Origin: Oscillibacter valericigenes
Lineage (GTDB): Bacteria; Bacillota; Clostridia; Oscillospirales; Oscillospiraceae
Assembly (NCBI RefSeq): GCF_021531435.1
Contig: NZ_JAFBIS010000001.1
Span: 62,001 to 126,000 of the forward strand
Direction of reading: 5' to 3'
DNA length: 64,000 nt
Shown here: positions 39,744-47,408 of the stretch, piece after piece
How positions within the stretch are numbered: the first letter of the stretch is position 1
How the letters are laid out: the number at the start of each line of letters is the position of its first letter
The notes under the pieces: generated by a model
Told to the model about the DNA's origin: nothing
The model's input: the letters and a program-made list of their open reading frames with translations, nothing else
Databases searched by the model: none
Position numbers and translations under genes: made by a program

Positions 39744-40007
39744 TTAAATCGTGATCCCCGCTATGTACCTCACTTCTGCCTTATGTCCCACAGCGGTCCT
39801 GTCCGCCCGCGTATAGTTCGCGGTTCGTATGGTCGTCATTTTCTTGACCATCTGGCCGCCCACGGAGCCGGCCTCACGGCTGGTCAGGTCGCCGTTGTAG
39901 CCTTCCTTCAGGTTGACGCCGACCTCGGAAGCGGCCTCCATCTTGAACTTGTCCATAGCGGCACGGGCCTCGGGGACATTGATACGGTTGGAATTCTTGC
40001 TAGACAT
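39744..40007 (-). CDS. Alpha/beta-type small acid-soluble spore protein (SASP)
   Basis: 87 residues. NVPEARAAMDKFKMEAASEVGVNL and LTSREAGSVGGQMVKKM (split here as VPEARAAMDKFKMEAASE and REAGSVGGQMVKKM) are the DNA-binding and protease-sensitive blocks of alpha/beta SASPs, which coat forespore DNA. The C-terminal tail is longer than usual. The ATG at 40007 has AAGGAG upstream. A sigma-G/F-like promoter lies at 40065-40094. This gene is direct evidence that the organism forms spores. Confidence 0.92.
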   Translation of the reverse strand: MSSKNSNRINVPEARAAMDKFKMEAASEVGVNLKEGYNGDLTSREAGSVGGQMVKKMTTIRTANYTRADRTAVGHKAEVRYIAGITI

Positions 40008-40064
40008 AACGATTTTCTCCTTTTCATCCATCAAAATTGTTCGGGTCTCTGGGTATCGCAAACA

Positions 40065-40094
40065 TAGATTGTGTCGAAAAAGAGAAAATATGCC
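40065..40094 (-). promoter_or_regulatory. Forespore (sigma-G/F-like) promoter of the SASP gene
   Basis: On the minus strand GGCATA (40089-40094), 17 bp and CAATCTA (40065-40071), similar to the TGMATA / CATACTA consensus of forespore sigma factors. Confidence 0.5.
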
Positions 40095-40117
40095 GCATTT
40101 TTTGCGGTAAAATCTGC

Positions 40118-40154
40118 AAAAAGATGAGAGCCAATGCACGGCTCTCATCTTTTT
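40118..40154 (-). terminator. Terminator of the pilus operon after pilO
   Basis: A 15-bp perfect stem AAAAAGATGAGAGCC/GGCTCTCATCTTTTT (40118-40132 and 40140-40154). It ends the minus-strand pilus transcript. Confidence 0.85.
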
Positions 40155-40157
40155 GGT

Positions 40158-40736
40158 TCAGCTCAATTTTTCGAAGAAAGTAACGGTCACGGAGACCTCA
40201 ACGGGGCCGTCCGTCAGGGCGGCTGCGGTGTCCTGGGACTGCCCGTCAGCCGCGGCAGGGGCAATGGAGATATCACTGAGCTGGCAGCGATAGGGACAGT
40301 TTTGCAGCTGCGTGACCATGTCCTGTGCCCCCTCGTAAGAGGGGCTGACAAAGGCCATCTGGGTGGTGCGGCGCAGGATGCTGCCGTCCTCCGGCTGCGA
40401 CAGGTTCTGGAAACTCAGGCTGTATTCACTGGCGGAACGGAGGACGGTATTCAAAAAGTCCATCACCTGCTGCAGGTTGTCGTAGGTGGGGATCTCAGCC
40501 ACATTGGGCTGCGCAAGGATCTCGTCCAGCTCTTTTTGCATCTGTTCCATGCGCTGATGCTTGGCTTCCAGCACCACCAGGTCAGAGGAGATGGTCTCGC
40601 TTTCTGTCCGGATGCGGTCCAGAGCTTCCGTCACCGGACGGTGGACCGCCAGGAAATAGACCGCGAACAGCAGCAGCAGGGCCAGGATGATCAGCAAAAC
40701 CTTTTCCCGGCGGGTGAATTGTTTGCTCAGCTTCAC
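40158..40736 (-). CDS. pilO: PilO-like type IV pilus assembly protein
   Basis: 192 residues. A short cytoplasmic tail and one TM segment (VLLIILALLLLFAVYFLAV) are followed by a coiled-coil region (about 40-85) and a ferredoxin-like C-terminal domain. This is the layout of PilO/GspM, which joins PilN and PilM in the inner-membrane alignment complex. It overlaps pilN by 4 bp. Sequence similarity is weak; position and topology carry the call. Confidence 0.75.
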   Translation of the reverse strand: MKLSKQFTRREKVLLIILALLLLFAVYFLAVHRPVTEALDRIRTESETISSDLVVLEAKHQRMEQMQKELDEILAQPNVAEIPTYDNLQQVMDFLNTVLRSASEYSLSFQNLSQPEDGSILRRTTQMAFVSPSYEGAQDMVTQLQNCPYRCQLSDISIAPAAADGQSQDTAAALTDGPVEVSVTVTFFEKLS

Positions 40737-41317
40737 GGCTGGCCACCTCCTTCCGAAACGCGGGTCATGGTGATGACCAGGGACACGGTGGCCTGCGAAC
40801 CGGGCTCGTCTTTCGTGCTGGCGGTGTAGATCGCCACATTGGTCACATCAGGCCGCTGGTAGAGATTCTGGACAATGCGGGAGGCATCCTCCAGCGTGAC
40901 ACGGCCGAGCTCCACGGAGAGAATATTGCCGCTGGCGGACACGCGCCGCACCTGGCTGCCGGGCATCAGCTCGTTTTCCACCAGGGAGAGCATCTCCGTT
41001 CTGGTAACGGCGGCCTGTTCGTCCTCCGTCATCCAGCCGGTGGAGTAGCGGGCATATTTTTCAGAAAGCTCCTCAAAATCGGCGGTGGCTGCCTCCAAAG
41101 AGGACTTTTGCTGCTGGAGGGCGCTCAACTCCGCCTGAGCCCGGTCCACCTTTGCCAACCGATCCGCCACGGCGAATTTCCCGAACAGACCCGCCAGGAC
41201 TGTCAGCACCAGCAGGAGGGGGATCAGCTTGCCGGGGGCAAACTGGCTCTTCTCCTTCATGGCCAGGTTCAGGGTGGTTTTGGAGGGGTATGTCACTTGT
41301 TTCTTCTTCAAGCCCAC
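40733..41317 (-). CDS. pilN: PilN-like type IV pilus assembly protein
   Basis: 194 residues. One TM segment (about 29-50), a coiled coil (LAKVDRAQAELSALQQQKSS) and a C-terminal PilN-type fold with VRRVSASGNILSVELGRV. It connects cytoplasmic PilM with PilO. The start may be the GTG at 41317 or the TTG at 41311; the latter has a better spaced AAGGGGG. Six bases separate it from pilM. Confidence 0.75.
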   Translation of the reverse strand: MGLKKKQVTYPSKTTLNLAMKEKSQFAPGKLIPLLLVLTVLAGLFGKFAVADRLAKVDRAQAELSALQQQKSSLEAATADFEELSEKYARYSTGWMTEDEQAAVTRTEMLSLVENELMPGSQVRRVSASGNILSVELGRVTLEDASRIVQNLYQRPDVTNVAIYTASTKDEPGSQATVSLVITMTRVSEGGGQP

Positions 41318-41323
41318 ACCCCC

Positions 41324-42313
41324 TTACTGGATAGCCGCGCCGATGGCGGCGGCACACACGCTCAGCTCCTCCGCGCTCTGGGCGGCGGGGGGGAGCAGTT
41401 CAGACACATCGTGGAGCGCCAGCTCCACGGACTGGCCGATGGTTTTCAGCAGCGCGGCGATATGGACGCCGCCGCCGCAGCACCAGGCGTCCTGCAGATT
41501 GCTCTCCCGGTTGTTGAAGCCGTAGAAGTTGACGGCCTTGCGGAAATCCAGGGCAATGGCGTTATAGACGTTCACAGCGGGCTCCAGAGTCTGCGCCCCC
41601 TGATAGTCGGTGTGCTTGTAGGTGCGGGCCACGTGCTCGTCCACGCCCATAGCGTCGGAGATGGCCTCATCCACGGAGCCGAGGCCGATGTCGATGACGC
41701 GGGTGGCCTCGAACCGGGTGCCGGAGAAGATGTGGAGCCGGGCGGCGGTGTGGCCCAGGTCCAGGAAGCTGAACTCCTTGCCCTCCGTATCGCCGTGGGC
41801 GCGGAGCAGGTTTGCGTAGGCGCACTCCACGGGGATGGCGGTGCGGAGCCGGAAGCCTGCCCGGCGGAACATGTCGCGGTAATCCTCAATGACCTCCTTG
41901 GGCACGGCGGCGGCGGTCAGGTCCAGCTGCTTCGGGGTGCCCTCCTCGTCACGGTCCAGGGAATTGACGGCGTAGTCGTAAAAATACTTGTCTTTGCCCA
42001 GGGTCAGGAAGTCCCGGAACTCATAGGGCAGATTCACCCGGAGCTGCTCCTCCGTCATGGCGGGCACGGTGATGCGGCGGAGGAAGGCGTGGCTGGCGGG
42101 GAGGATGACGGCGCAGTCCCGGCCGGAGACGCGGTTTTCCCGGGCGGTCTCCTTGATGAAGTCCGCCATAGCCGGGTAGGAGATAATGACGCCGTTTTTC
42201 ACCAGATTGTCCGGCATTGGGGCCGTGAGGGCGCGGCGGACCTTGGAGCCGTCCCACTGGACGAGCTTCAGTTCGCAGGCGCCGATATCAAAGCCGAGCA
42301 TGGTCTTGGACAT
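41324..42313 (-). CDS. pilM: PilM-like cytoplasmic ATPase-fold protein
   Basis: 329 residues of the FtsA/PilM actin-like fold. MLGFDIGACELKLVQWDGSK is the phosphate-1 motif, FSFLDLGHTAARLHIFSG the phosphate-2 motif, and CCGGGVHI the adenosine motif. It binds the N-terminal tail of PilN and couples to the motor ATPases. The ATG at 42313 is chosen because AAGGTGG precedes it and the actin fold begins there. 23 bases after pilD. Confidence 0.88.
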   Translation of the reverse strand: MSKTMLGFDIGACELKLVQWDGSKVRRALTAPMPDNLVKNGVIISYPAMADFIKETARENRVSGRDCAVILPASHAFLRRITVPAMTEEQLRVNLPYEFRDFLTLGKDKYFYDYAVNSLDRDEEGTPKQLDLTAAAVPKEVIEDYRDMFRRAGFRLRTAIPVECAYANLLRAHGDTEGKEFSFLDLGHTAARLHIFSGTRFEATRVIDIGLGSVDEAISDAMGVDEHVARTYKHTDYQGAQTLEPAVNVYNAIALDFRKAVNFYGFNNRESNLQDAWCCGGGVHIAALLKTIGQSVELALHDVSELLPPAAQSAEELSVCAAAIGAAIQ

Positions 42314-42336
42314 ATACACACCACCTTGGGAAGTAA

Positions 42337-43101
42337 TCAGAACAGGGACAGGTACCAGGACACCGCCGGGCCGCCGCAGAGGGCGGTGAGCCACCCGGCC
42401 AGGGCCAGGGCGGGGCCGAAGGGGAAGGGGGCGTCCTTGGCCTTTTTCATGGCCGCGCCCAGGGCCAGCCCCAGGACGCAGGCGAGGATCAGCAGAAAGA
42501 GGGTCTGGAGGGGGCCGAAGTGGAGGCCCAGGACGGCCACCAGCTTGATATCGCCGCCGCCCATGGTCTCCCGGCCCAGGAGCTTGTCCGCCAGAAGGAC
42601 CAGGAGCAGCAGGGGTACGGACACCGCCACCGCGCCCAGGAGGGCGCTTTTCCAGCCGTCCGGGAGGCGGAGGAGGGCCGACAGGGCCGCCGCCAGCAGG
42701 AGGCCGTTGGGCAGCTCCATGGTATCCAGGTCCACCAGGGAGGCCGTGAGGAGGAGGCTGCCCAGGATGAGAAAGCGGAGGGCGTCCACGGTCAGGCCGA
42801 AGCGGAGGACGACGGAAACGTAATACAGGGCGGAGACCAGCTCCACCGCGGGGTAGCGGGGGGAAATGGGGGCGCCGCAGTAGCGGCATTTGCCCCGGAG
42901 GAACAGCCAGCTCAAAAGGGGCACCAGATCCCGGGCGGAGAGAGGATGGCCGCAGACAGCGCAATGGCTGCGGCCGTGAACGATGGACTCCCCATGGGCG
43001 AGACGCCAGGCCCAGGCATTGCAAAAGCTGCCGAACACGAGGCCCAGGAGGGTGGTGACGGAGAGGACGTAGGCGGTTAGAAAGGGGGAGATATTCAGCA
43101 T
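42337..43101 (-). CDS. pilD: Prepilin peptidase (A24 family)
   Basis: 254 residues with about eight TM helices. An N-terminal methyltransferase-like part has two CxxC pairs (CAVCGHPL, CRYCGAPI), and the aspartyl protease sites are SLVDLDTMELPN and MGGGDIKLVAV. It cleaves the leader of the prepilins encoded beside it and of the divergent giant prepilin-like gene, and methylates the new N-terminus. ATG at 43101; an upstream in-frame start would overlap the prepilin gene. Confidence 0.92.
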   Translation of the reverse strand: MLNISPFLTAYVLSVTTLLGLVFGSFCNAWAWRLAHGESIVHGRSHCAVCGHPLSARDLVPLLSWLFLRGKCRYCGAPISPRYPAVELVSALYYVSVVLRFGLTVDALRFLILGSLLLTASLVDLDTMELPNGLLLAAALSALLRLPDGWKSALLGAVAVSVPLLLLVLLADKLLGRETMGGGDIKLVAVLGLHFGPLQTLFLLILACVLGLALGAAMKKAKDAPFPFGPALALAGWLTALCGGPAVSWYLSLF

Positions 43102-43123
43102 AAAAGGCCTTTCAAGCGTAAAT

Positions 43124-43588
43124 TTAAAATGACACTCCAATCATATCAACAGAAGGAGAATTAGAATCTCCATAAATACAAATCATAATATAAGAGTCCT
43201 TTTGGTGCCCGGTATTATGACACCAATAGTCCGGAATGACCGGAAGCTGTTTACAGGTCGTGTCGGTTTCTTGCAGTTTATAAGCGTTGTCTGCACTGGC
43301 GCTTAATGTAGCACCGTTTGTAAAATACAAGAATCCTGAAAAACTTCCTTCCCTTATACAGTCGGAAAGCGTTTTTGTAGTGCCATCAATGGTGATTTCT
43401 TCGGTGATTTTGGCGTATTGCATCAAAGCATATGCTTCCCGAATCATGGCATCATCGGCGGCCAGTTTCGCTTTCTTCTGGGAGGCGCTGAATACGGGGA
43501 TGGCAACGGCGACCAGAACGGCGATGATGGCGACAACTACCAGCAGTTCCGCAAGGGTAAACCCTTTTTGGGATTTGAATTTACTCAT
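43124..43588 (-). CDS. Type IV prepilin-like protein (third pilin)
   Basis: 154 residues. KSQKGFTLAELLVVVAIIAV shows the class III leader: cleavage after Gly, Phe+1 and Glu+5, then the long hydrophobic helix. The globular part has a C-terminal cysteine pair (DTTCKQLP, WCHNTGH). Probably a minor or alternative pilin. AAAGG precedes the ATG. It sits between the second pilin and pilD in the same direction. Confidence 0.9.
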   Translation of the reverse strand: MSKFKSQKGFTLAELLVVVAIIAVLVAVAIPVFSASQKKAKLAADDAMIREAYALMQYAKITEEITIDGTTKTLSDCIREGSFSGFLYFTNGATLSASADNAYKLQETDTTCKQLPVIPDYWCHNTGHQKDSYIMICIYGDSNSPSVDMIGVSF

Positions 43589-43713
43589 GGGAATGACCTT
43601 TCTTTATTCTTGACTTTGACGAAATTCACATACACAAAATATTCTGGTGTACCCAAACGGAGGAGGCCATTCACACTAACATTACCGTCGATGCAATGGC
43701 TTCTTTCTTATGG

Positions 43714-44325
43714 TTATTGACGATTGATAAGTTTTTCAATATTGGTATTTCCCAAATTTAAACTTGCATCACCATTTTTATTAGCTTCCCCACTATAAAT
43801 TCTCGTAACAAGCCCCACTTTTTTGACATATCCAACATTTACGATAATCCAGTCCCAACCGCCGTTGTTGGCACTTTTACTGGTTACTTTGAGACTATTG
43901 ATATTCAAGCCGGAATTTATTAATAAGTTTTCTACTTCTGTTTGATACTTGTCCCAATTAGTACTCGTAACATTATTTATAACAACAGATTTATCTGCAC
44001 CGCAAAACAATGTGTCGTTTTTAGGGTCTATGTTATATTTTGTGATGTAATCTAGTGGAAAATTATTTTTATCCCGAGCAATCGCAACAAAAACACTGTA
44101 ATTGCTACTATTATTCATCTTTGACGGAAATTGTATCGTTCCATCATTTACAGCATTTGCCAAGATTGATTCTATGGTTCGGGCAGTATGCAAATCAACA
44201 GCCCGTCTGGATTTTTCCAACTGACTGTTAAAAATCGGAATAGAGATAGCAACCAAAACAGCAATAATGGCAACGACAATCAACAATTCGGCAAGGGTAA
44301 ATCCTTTTTTGAATCTGCGCACCAT
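43714..44325 (-). CDS. Type IV prepilin-like protein (second pilin, AT-rich)
   Basis: 203 residues. RRFKKGFTLAELLIVVAIIA gives the leader peptide cleavage site and Glu+5. The globular domain is Asn-, Ser- and Lys-rich, and its gene is clearly more AT-rich than neighbours, which suggests recent replacement of the surface-exposed part. GGAAGG precedes the ATG at 44325. A long GC-rich hairpin separates it from the first pilin. Confidence 0.9.
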   Translation of the reverse strand: MVRRFKKGFTLAELLIVVAIIAVLVAISIPIFNSQLEKSRRAVDLHTARTIESILANAVNDGTIQFPSKMNNSSNYSVFVAIARDKNNFPLDYITKYNIDPKNDTLFCGADKSVVINNVTSTNWDKYQTEVENLLINSGLNINSLKVTSKSANNGGWDWIIVNVGYVKKVGLVTRIYSGEANKNGDASLNLGNTNIEKLINRQ

Positions 44326-44348
44326 ACTTACCTTCCTTTTACGCAGGG

Positions 44349-44402
44349 AGGCGGAAGCACGGGCGAAGGGCCTGGAAACAGGCCCCCCGCCCCTGCTTCC
44401 GC
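44349..44402 (-). other. GC-rich intercistronic hairpin between pilin genes
   Basis: A nested hairpin (GCGGAAGCA arms around GGGCG and GGGCCTG/CAGGCCC stems) without a T run. It could protect or process the upstream pilin mRNA so that the first pilin is made in larger amounts. Confidence 0.5.
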
Positions 44403-44459
44403 AGGGGGGGCGATCTCCGCAACCCATCGGAGCTCATTGAAAGATAATGGCAACAGTGA

Positions 44460-44921
44460 TTAACCAGCGCCACCAGCGCCACCAGCGCCACCAGTGCCAC
44501 CAGCGTCGATTTCCCAAGTGCTGGAAGTAGAATTCCATTTGGCGGTGATTTTTGCGTTGGCAGCAAAAGATACACCGGGAACCGTATCAACCGTTACAGT
44601 ACCATCTGTGTGCTTCATTACATAATCGTTGGTAGTAGCTACATCGTTACCGGCAAAAGAACCGTCCTTTTGGAAACGATAAGGAGACTTAGCAGTATCG
44701 AGAATCTCGCCGCTCGTGCCCTGAAGCAGAGTAGCGGTCTGAGCTATTGAATAAGCGGAACGAATATTTGCTTCATCGGTGGACTTTCTGGCATTTTCCA
44801 GCTGAGAACTAAAGACGGGGATCGCAATGGCGACCAGAATGGCAATGATAGCCACGACCACCAGCAGCTCGGCCAGGGTGAAGCCCTTTTTGTTGAGCTT
44901 CTTTTTCAGAGTAGAAATCAT
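44460..44921 (-). CDS. Probable major type IV pilin
   Basis: 153 residues. LNKKGFTLAELLVVVAIIAI carries the prepilin peptidase site (Gly/Phe, Glu+5) and the conserved assembly helix. A perfect AAGGAGG lies 8 bp before the ATG, fitting high expression, and an mRNA hairpin follows. The C-terminus ends in a glycine-rich tail (GGTGGAGGAGGAG) encoded by a 9-bp tandem repeat. It is the first pilin gene after pilC, set off from pilC by a terminator. Confidence 0.9.
   Translation of the reverse strand: MISTLKKKLNKKGFTLAELLVVVAIIAILVAIAIPVFSSQLENARKSTDEANIRSAYSIAQTATLLQGTSGEILDTAKSPYRFQKDGSFAGNDVATTNDYVMKHTDGTVTVDTVPGVSFAANAKITAKWNSTSSTWEIDAGGTGGAGGAGGAG
44464..44505. repeat. 9-bp tandem repeat in the pilin 3' end
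   Basis: CCAGCGCCA is repeated three times exactly at 44464-44490, once with a G-to-T-type change at 44491-44499, and a partial copy follows. It encodes Gly-Gly-Ala units at the pilin C-terminus. The 9-bp unit keeps the frame. Confidence 0.85.
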
Positions 44922-45065
44922 TTGGGTTCCCTCCTTGAAATATGTTTCCCGCGGCAGGCCCGGGTTGTAAGGCCCCGGCGGGAGGTTTACGGTTTTACCC
45001 AGAGGATGTTCTGGGCAAATCAAAACGCATCGGACACCATGCGCTTTCATTCGGCCAGAAAAGAG

Positions 45066-45092
45066 AACCGGGGCAAGGCGAATCCGCCCCGG
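45066..45092 (-). terminator. Terminator after pilC
   Basis: On the minus strand AACCGGGGC pairs with GCCCCGGTT, followed by CTCTTTTCT. It separates the pilB-pilT-pilC transcript from the pilin genes, which must have their own promoter in 44922-45060 (not clearly recognised). Confidence 0.65.
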
Positions 45093-45101
45093 TTTCCGTT
45101 C

Positions 45102-46310
45102 TTACATTCCCGCATACATCGTGAACATGGGCAGATACAGCGCGATGACGATGAAGCCAATCACCACACCCATGACCACTGTGATCATAGGCTCCAGCAT
45201 GGAGAGGGCCTTGGCGCTGGCCTGCTCCACCTCGCTGTCGAAATAGGAGCCGATGGTGGTGAGGGTGCCCTCCAGGGCGCCGGACTCCTCGCCCACGGCG
45301 GTCATCTCCGTCAGCAGGGGCGGCAGGTAGGGATTCGTCCGCAGCACGTCGCCCAGACGCTTGCCCTCCTCAATGCCCAGGGTGCAGGCGCCTACCGTCA
45401 GGCCCACGGCGTAGTTGTCCAGCACCTTGCCGGTGATGGTCAGCGCGTTGGTGATGGGCAGGCCCGCCGACAGCAGTGTCGCCATGGTCCCGGCAAACTG
45501 GGAGGCGCTTTTCAGCACACTGATCTTCCCCAGGACGGGCAGCTTCATGGAGAGCTTCGCGAACCGAAGGCGGCCGTTTTCCGTCTTGCGGTACAGGATG
45601 ATGCAGATGACGGCGGCGACGATGACGCCGATGAACGCCCACCACCATTTGCCGAAGAAGTTATACGCCCCCAGCAGCATCCGGGTGGGCAGGGGCAGCT
45701 TGCCGCCGTTGCCCACGATCATGCTCGTCACCACGGGGACCGTGACTTTCACGATGATGATAATGACCGCCACCGCCAGAACGGACAGGAAGATGGGGTA
45801 CATCATGGCGCTGCGGACCTTGGAGCGAATTTTGTGGGACTTTTCGTAATAGGTTACCAGCCGGGCGAAGGATTCCTCCAGCGTACCGGATTCCTCGCCG
45901 GCCCGGACTGTCTCGATAAAGGTCAGGGGGATCTTTTTGCCCCGGGTCTCCAGACTCTGGGACAGGCTGTAGCCGGCGGCGACGTCCTTCGCCACCTCCG
46001 TCAGGATGCGCTTCATCAGCTTGTCCGTGGTCTGCTGGGCGATGATCTCCACCGTCCGGGCGGTGGGCATGCCCGCTTTCAGCAGGATGGCAAACTGAGA
46101 GGCTGTCAAGGAGAGAACCTTGTCACTGACCCACATGGGCTCGTTCAGGTCGATGCGCTCCCGGCGCTTCTCTGCCACCGGGGTGATCTTCAGGACCACG
46201 GAGCAGTCGGCTTTGATCTTTGCGACGGCTTCAAATTCGTCGTAGGCTTCCACCACGCCGCTGACCTTGCTGCCGTCGCGGGAAAGGGCTTTGTACTTGT
46301 AAGCGGTCAT
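45102..46310 (-). CDS. pilC: Type IV pilus inner-membrane platform protein PilC (T2SSF family)
   Basis: 402 residues with the duplicated T2SSF domain. YKYKALSRDGSKVSGVVEA is the N-terminal start, and each cytoplasmic half carries the family motif (PLTFIETVRAGEESGTLE; PPLLTEMTAVGEESGALE). Three TM segments lie near 170-200, 220-245 and 370-400. It forms the platform turned by PilB and PilT. GGAGG lies before the ATG. Transcribed with pilB and pilT. Confidence 0.93.
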   Translation of the reverse strand: MTAYKYKALSRDGSKVSGVVEAYDEFEAVAKIKADCSVVLKITPVAEKRRERIDLNEPMWVSDKVLSLTASQFAILLKAGMPTARTVEIIAQQTTDKLMKRILTEVAKDVAAGYSLSQSLETRGKKIPLTFIETVRAGEESGTLEESFARLVTYYEKSHKIRSKVRSAMMYPIFLSVLAVAVIIIIVKVTVPVVTSMIVGNGGKLPLPTRMLLGAYNFFGKWWWAFIGVIVAAVICIILYRKTENGRLRFAKLSMKLPVLGKISVLKSASQFAGTMATLLSAGLPITNALTITGKVLDNYAVGLTVGACTLGIEEGKRLGDVLRTNPYLPPLLTEMTAVGEESGALEGTLTTIGSYFDSEVEQASAKALSMLEPMITVVMGVVIGFIVIALYLPMFTMYAGM

Positions 46311-46346
46311 GGGGACACCTCCGTGGCAGTCGGTGGAATGGAGAGA

Positions 46347-47387
46347 TCAGAACAGCGTGTTCTTTTTCACGTAGTCGGGGTCGTGGGCCGCGGCGCGGGC
46401 GGTGTCGGCGGTGATCAGCTTGTCCTTGAACAGGCGGATCAGAGCGTTGTCCATGGTGATGCCGCCCAGGTCGGCGGAGGTCGCCACCGCGTTGGCGATC
46501 TGGGGGGTCTTGCCCTCCCGGATCAGGTTGCGGATGGCGGGGGAGACCACCATCAGCTCACAGGCGGCCACCCGGCCACCGCCCCGGCGGGGCAGAAGCT
46601 GTTGGGCCAGAACGGCCTGCAGCGTCATGGACAGCTGCATCCGGATCTGGCGCTGCCGCTCGGCGGGGAACACGTCCACCATGCGGTCGATGGAGTCGGC
46701 AGCGGAGTTGGTGTGCAGCGTGGCGAAGACCAGGTGGCCCGTCTCCGCCGCGGTGAGGGCCGTTTCAATGGTGATGAGGTCACGCATCTCGCCGATGAGG
46801 ATGACGTCCGGATCCTCGCGCAGGATGGCCCGGAGACCCTCGGCGTAGCTCTCCGTATCCCGGCCGATCTCCCGCTGGTTGATGAGGCACTGGACCGGGG
46901 CATGGATATATTCGATGGGGTCCTCCAGGGTGATGATGTGGTCCCGCCGGGTCTCGTTGATGCGGCGGAGAATGGCGGCCAGGGTGGTGGATTTGCCGGA
47001 GCCGGTCTCGCCGGTGACCAGGACGATGCCCCGCTGGAGGGCGGGGAAGTTCTGCACCGCCGGGGGCAGGCCCAGAGCGTCCAGCTCAGGGATGGAGTCC
47101 GCCAAAATACGCAGAGCGGCGGAGACATGGCCGCTCTGGCGGAACAGGTTCACACGGACCCGGCGTCCCGCCAGCTCTATGGACAGGTCCCGCTCGCCCA
47201 GGGCGGGCATGGATTCGCCCAGCAGCTCTTGGGCGACGGTCTCGCAGTCCTGGTCGGTGAGGGGGGCGAAGCCCTCCAGGTCCTGCAGCTCGCCGTCCCG
47301 CCGTACCTTGGGCGGTACGCCGTATGCGATGTGAAGGTCGGACGCTTTACAGGCGGCGGCCTGTTCGATCAAAGTTTCTACCAGCAT
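46347..47387 (-). CDS. pilT: Pilus retraction ATPase PilT
   Basis: 346 residues. N-terminal PAS-like part (ASDLHIAYG), Walker A VTGETGSGKSTT, Asp box ITLEDPIEYIH, Walker B ILREDPDVILIGEMRDL, and His box LVFATLHTN. These are the hallmarks of PilT, which powers pilus retraction and therefore twitching or DNA uptake. GGAGG precedes the start. It lies 21 bases from pilB. Confidence 0.93.
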   Translation of the reverse strand: MLVETLIEQAAACKASDLHIAYGVPPKVRRDGELQDLEGFAPLTDQDCETVAQELLGESMPALGERDLSIELAGRRVRVNLFRQSGHVSAALRILADSIPELDALGLPPAVQNFPALQRGIVLVTGETGSGKSTTLAAILRRINETRRDHIITLEDPIEYIHAPVQCLINQREIGRDTESYAEGLRAILREDPDVILIGEMRDLITIETALTAAETGHLVFATLHTNSAADSIDRMVDVFPAERQRQIRMQLSMTLQAVLAQQLLPRRGGGRVAACELMVVSPAIRNLIREGKTPQIANAVATSADLGGITMDNALIRLFKDKLITADTARAAAHDPDYVKKNTLF

Positions 47388-47408
47388 AAAAGACCTCCGA
47401 AGGCAGAA

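Noticed and set aside
44464-44505. Short tandem repeats considered as a CRISPR-like array
   Set aside because: The unit is 9 bp without spacers and codes for a Gly-Ala tail; it is a coding microsatellite.
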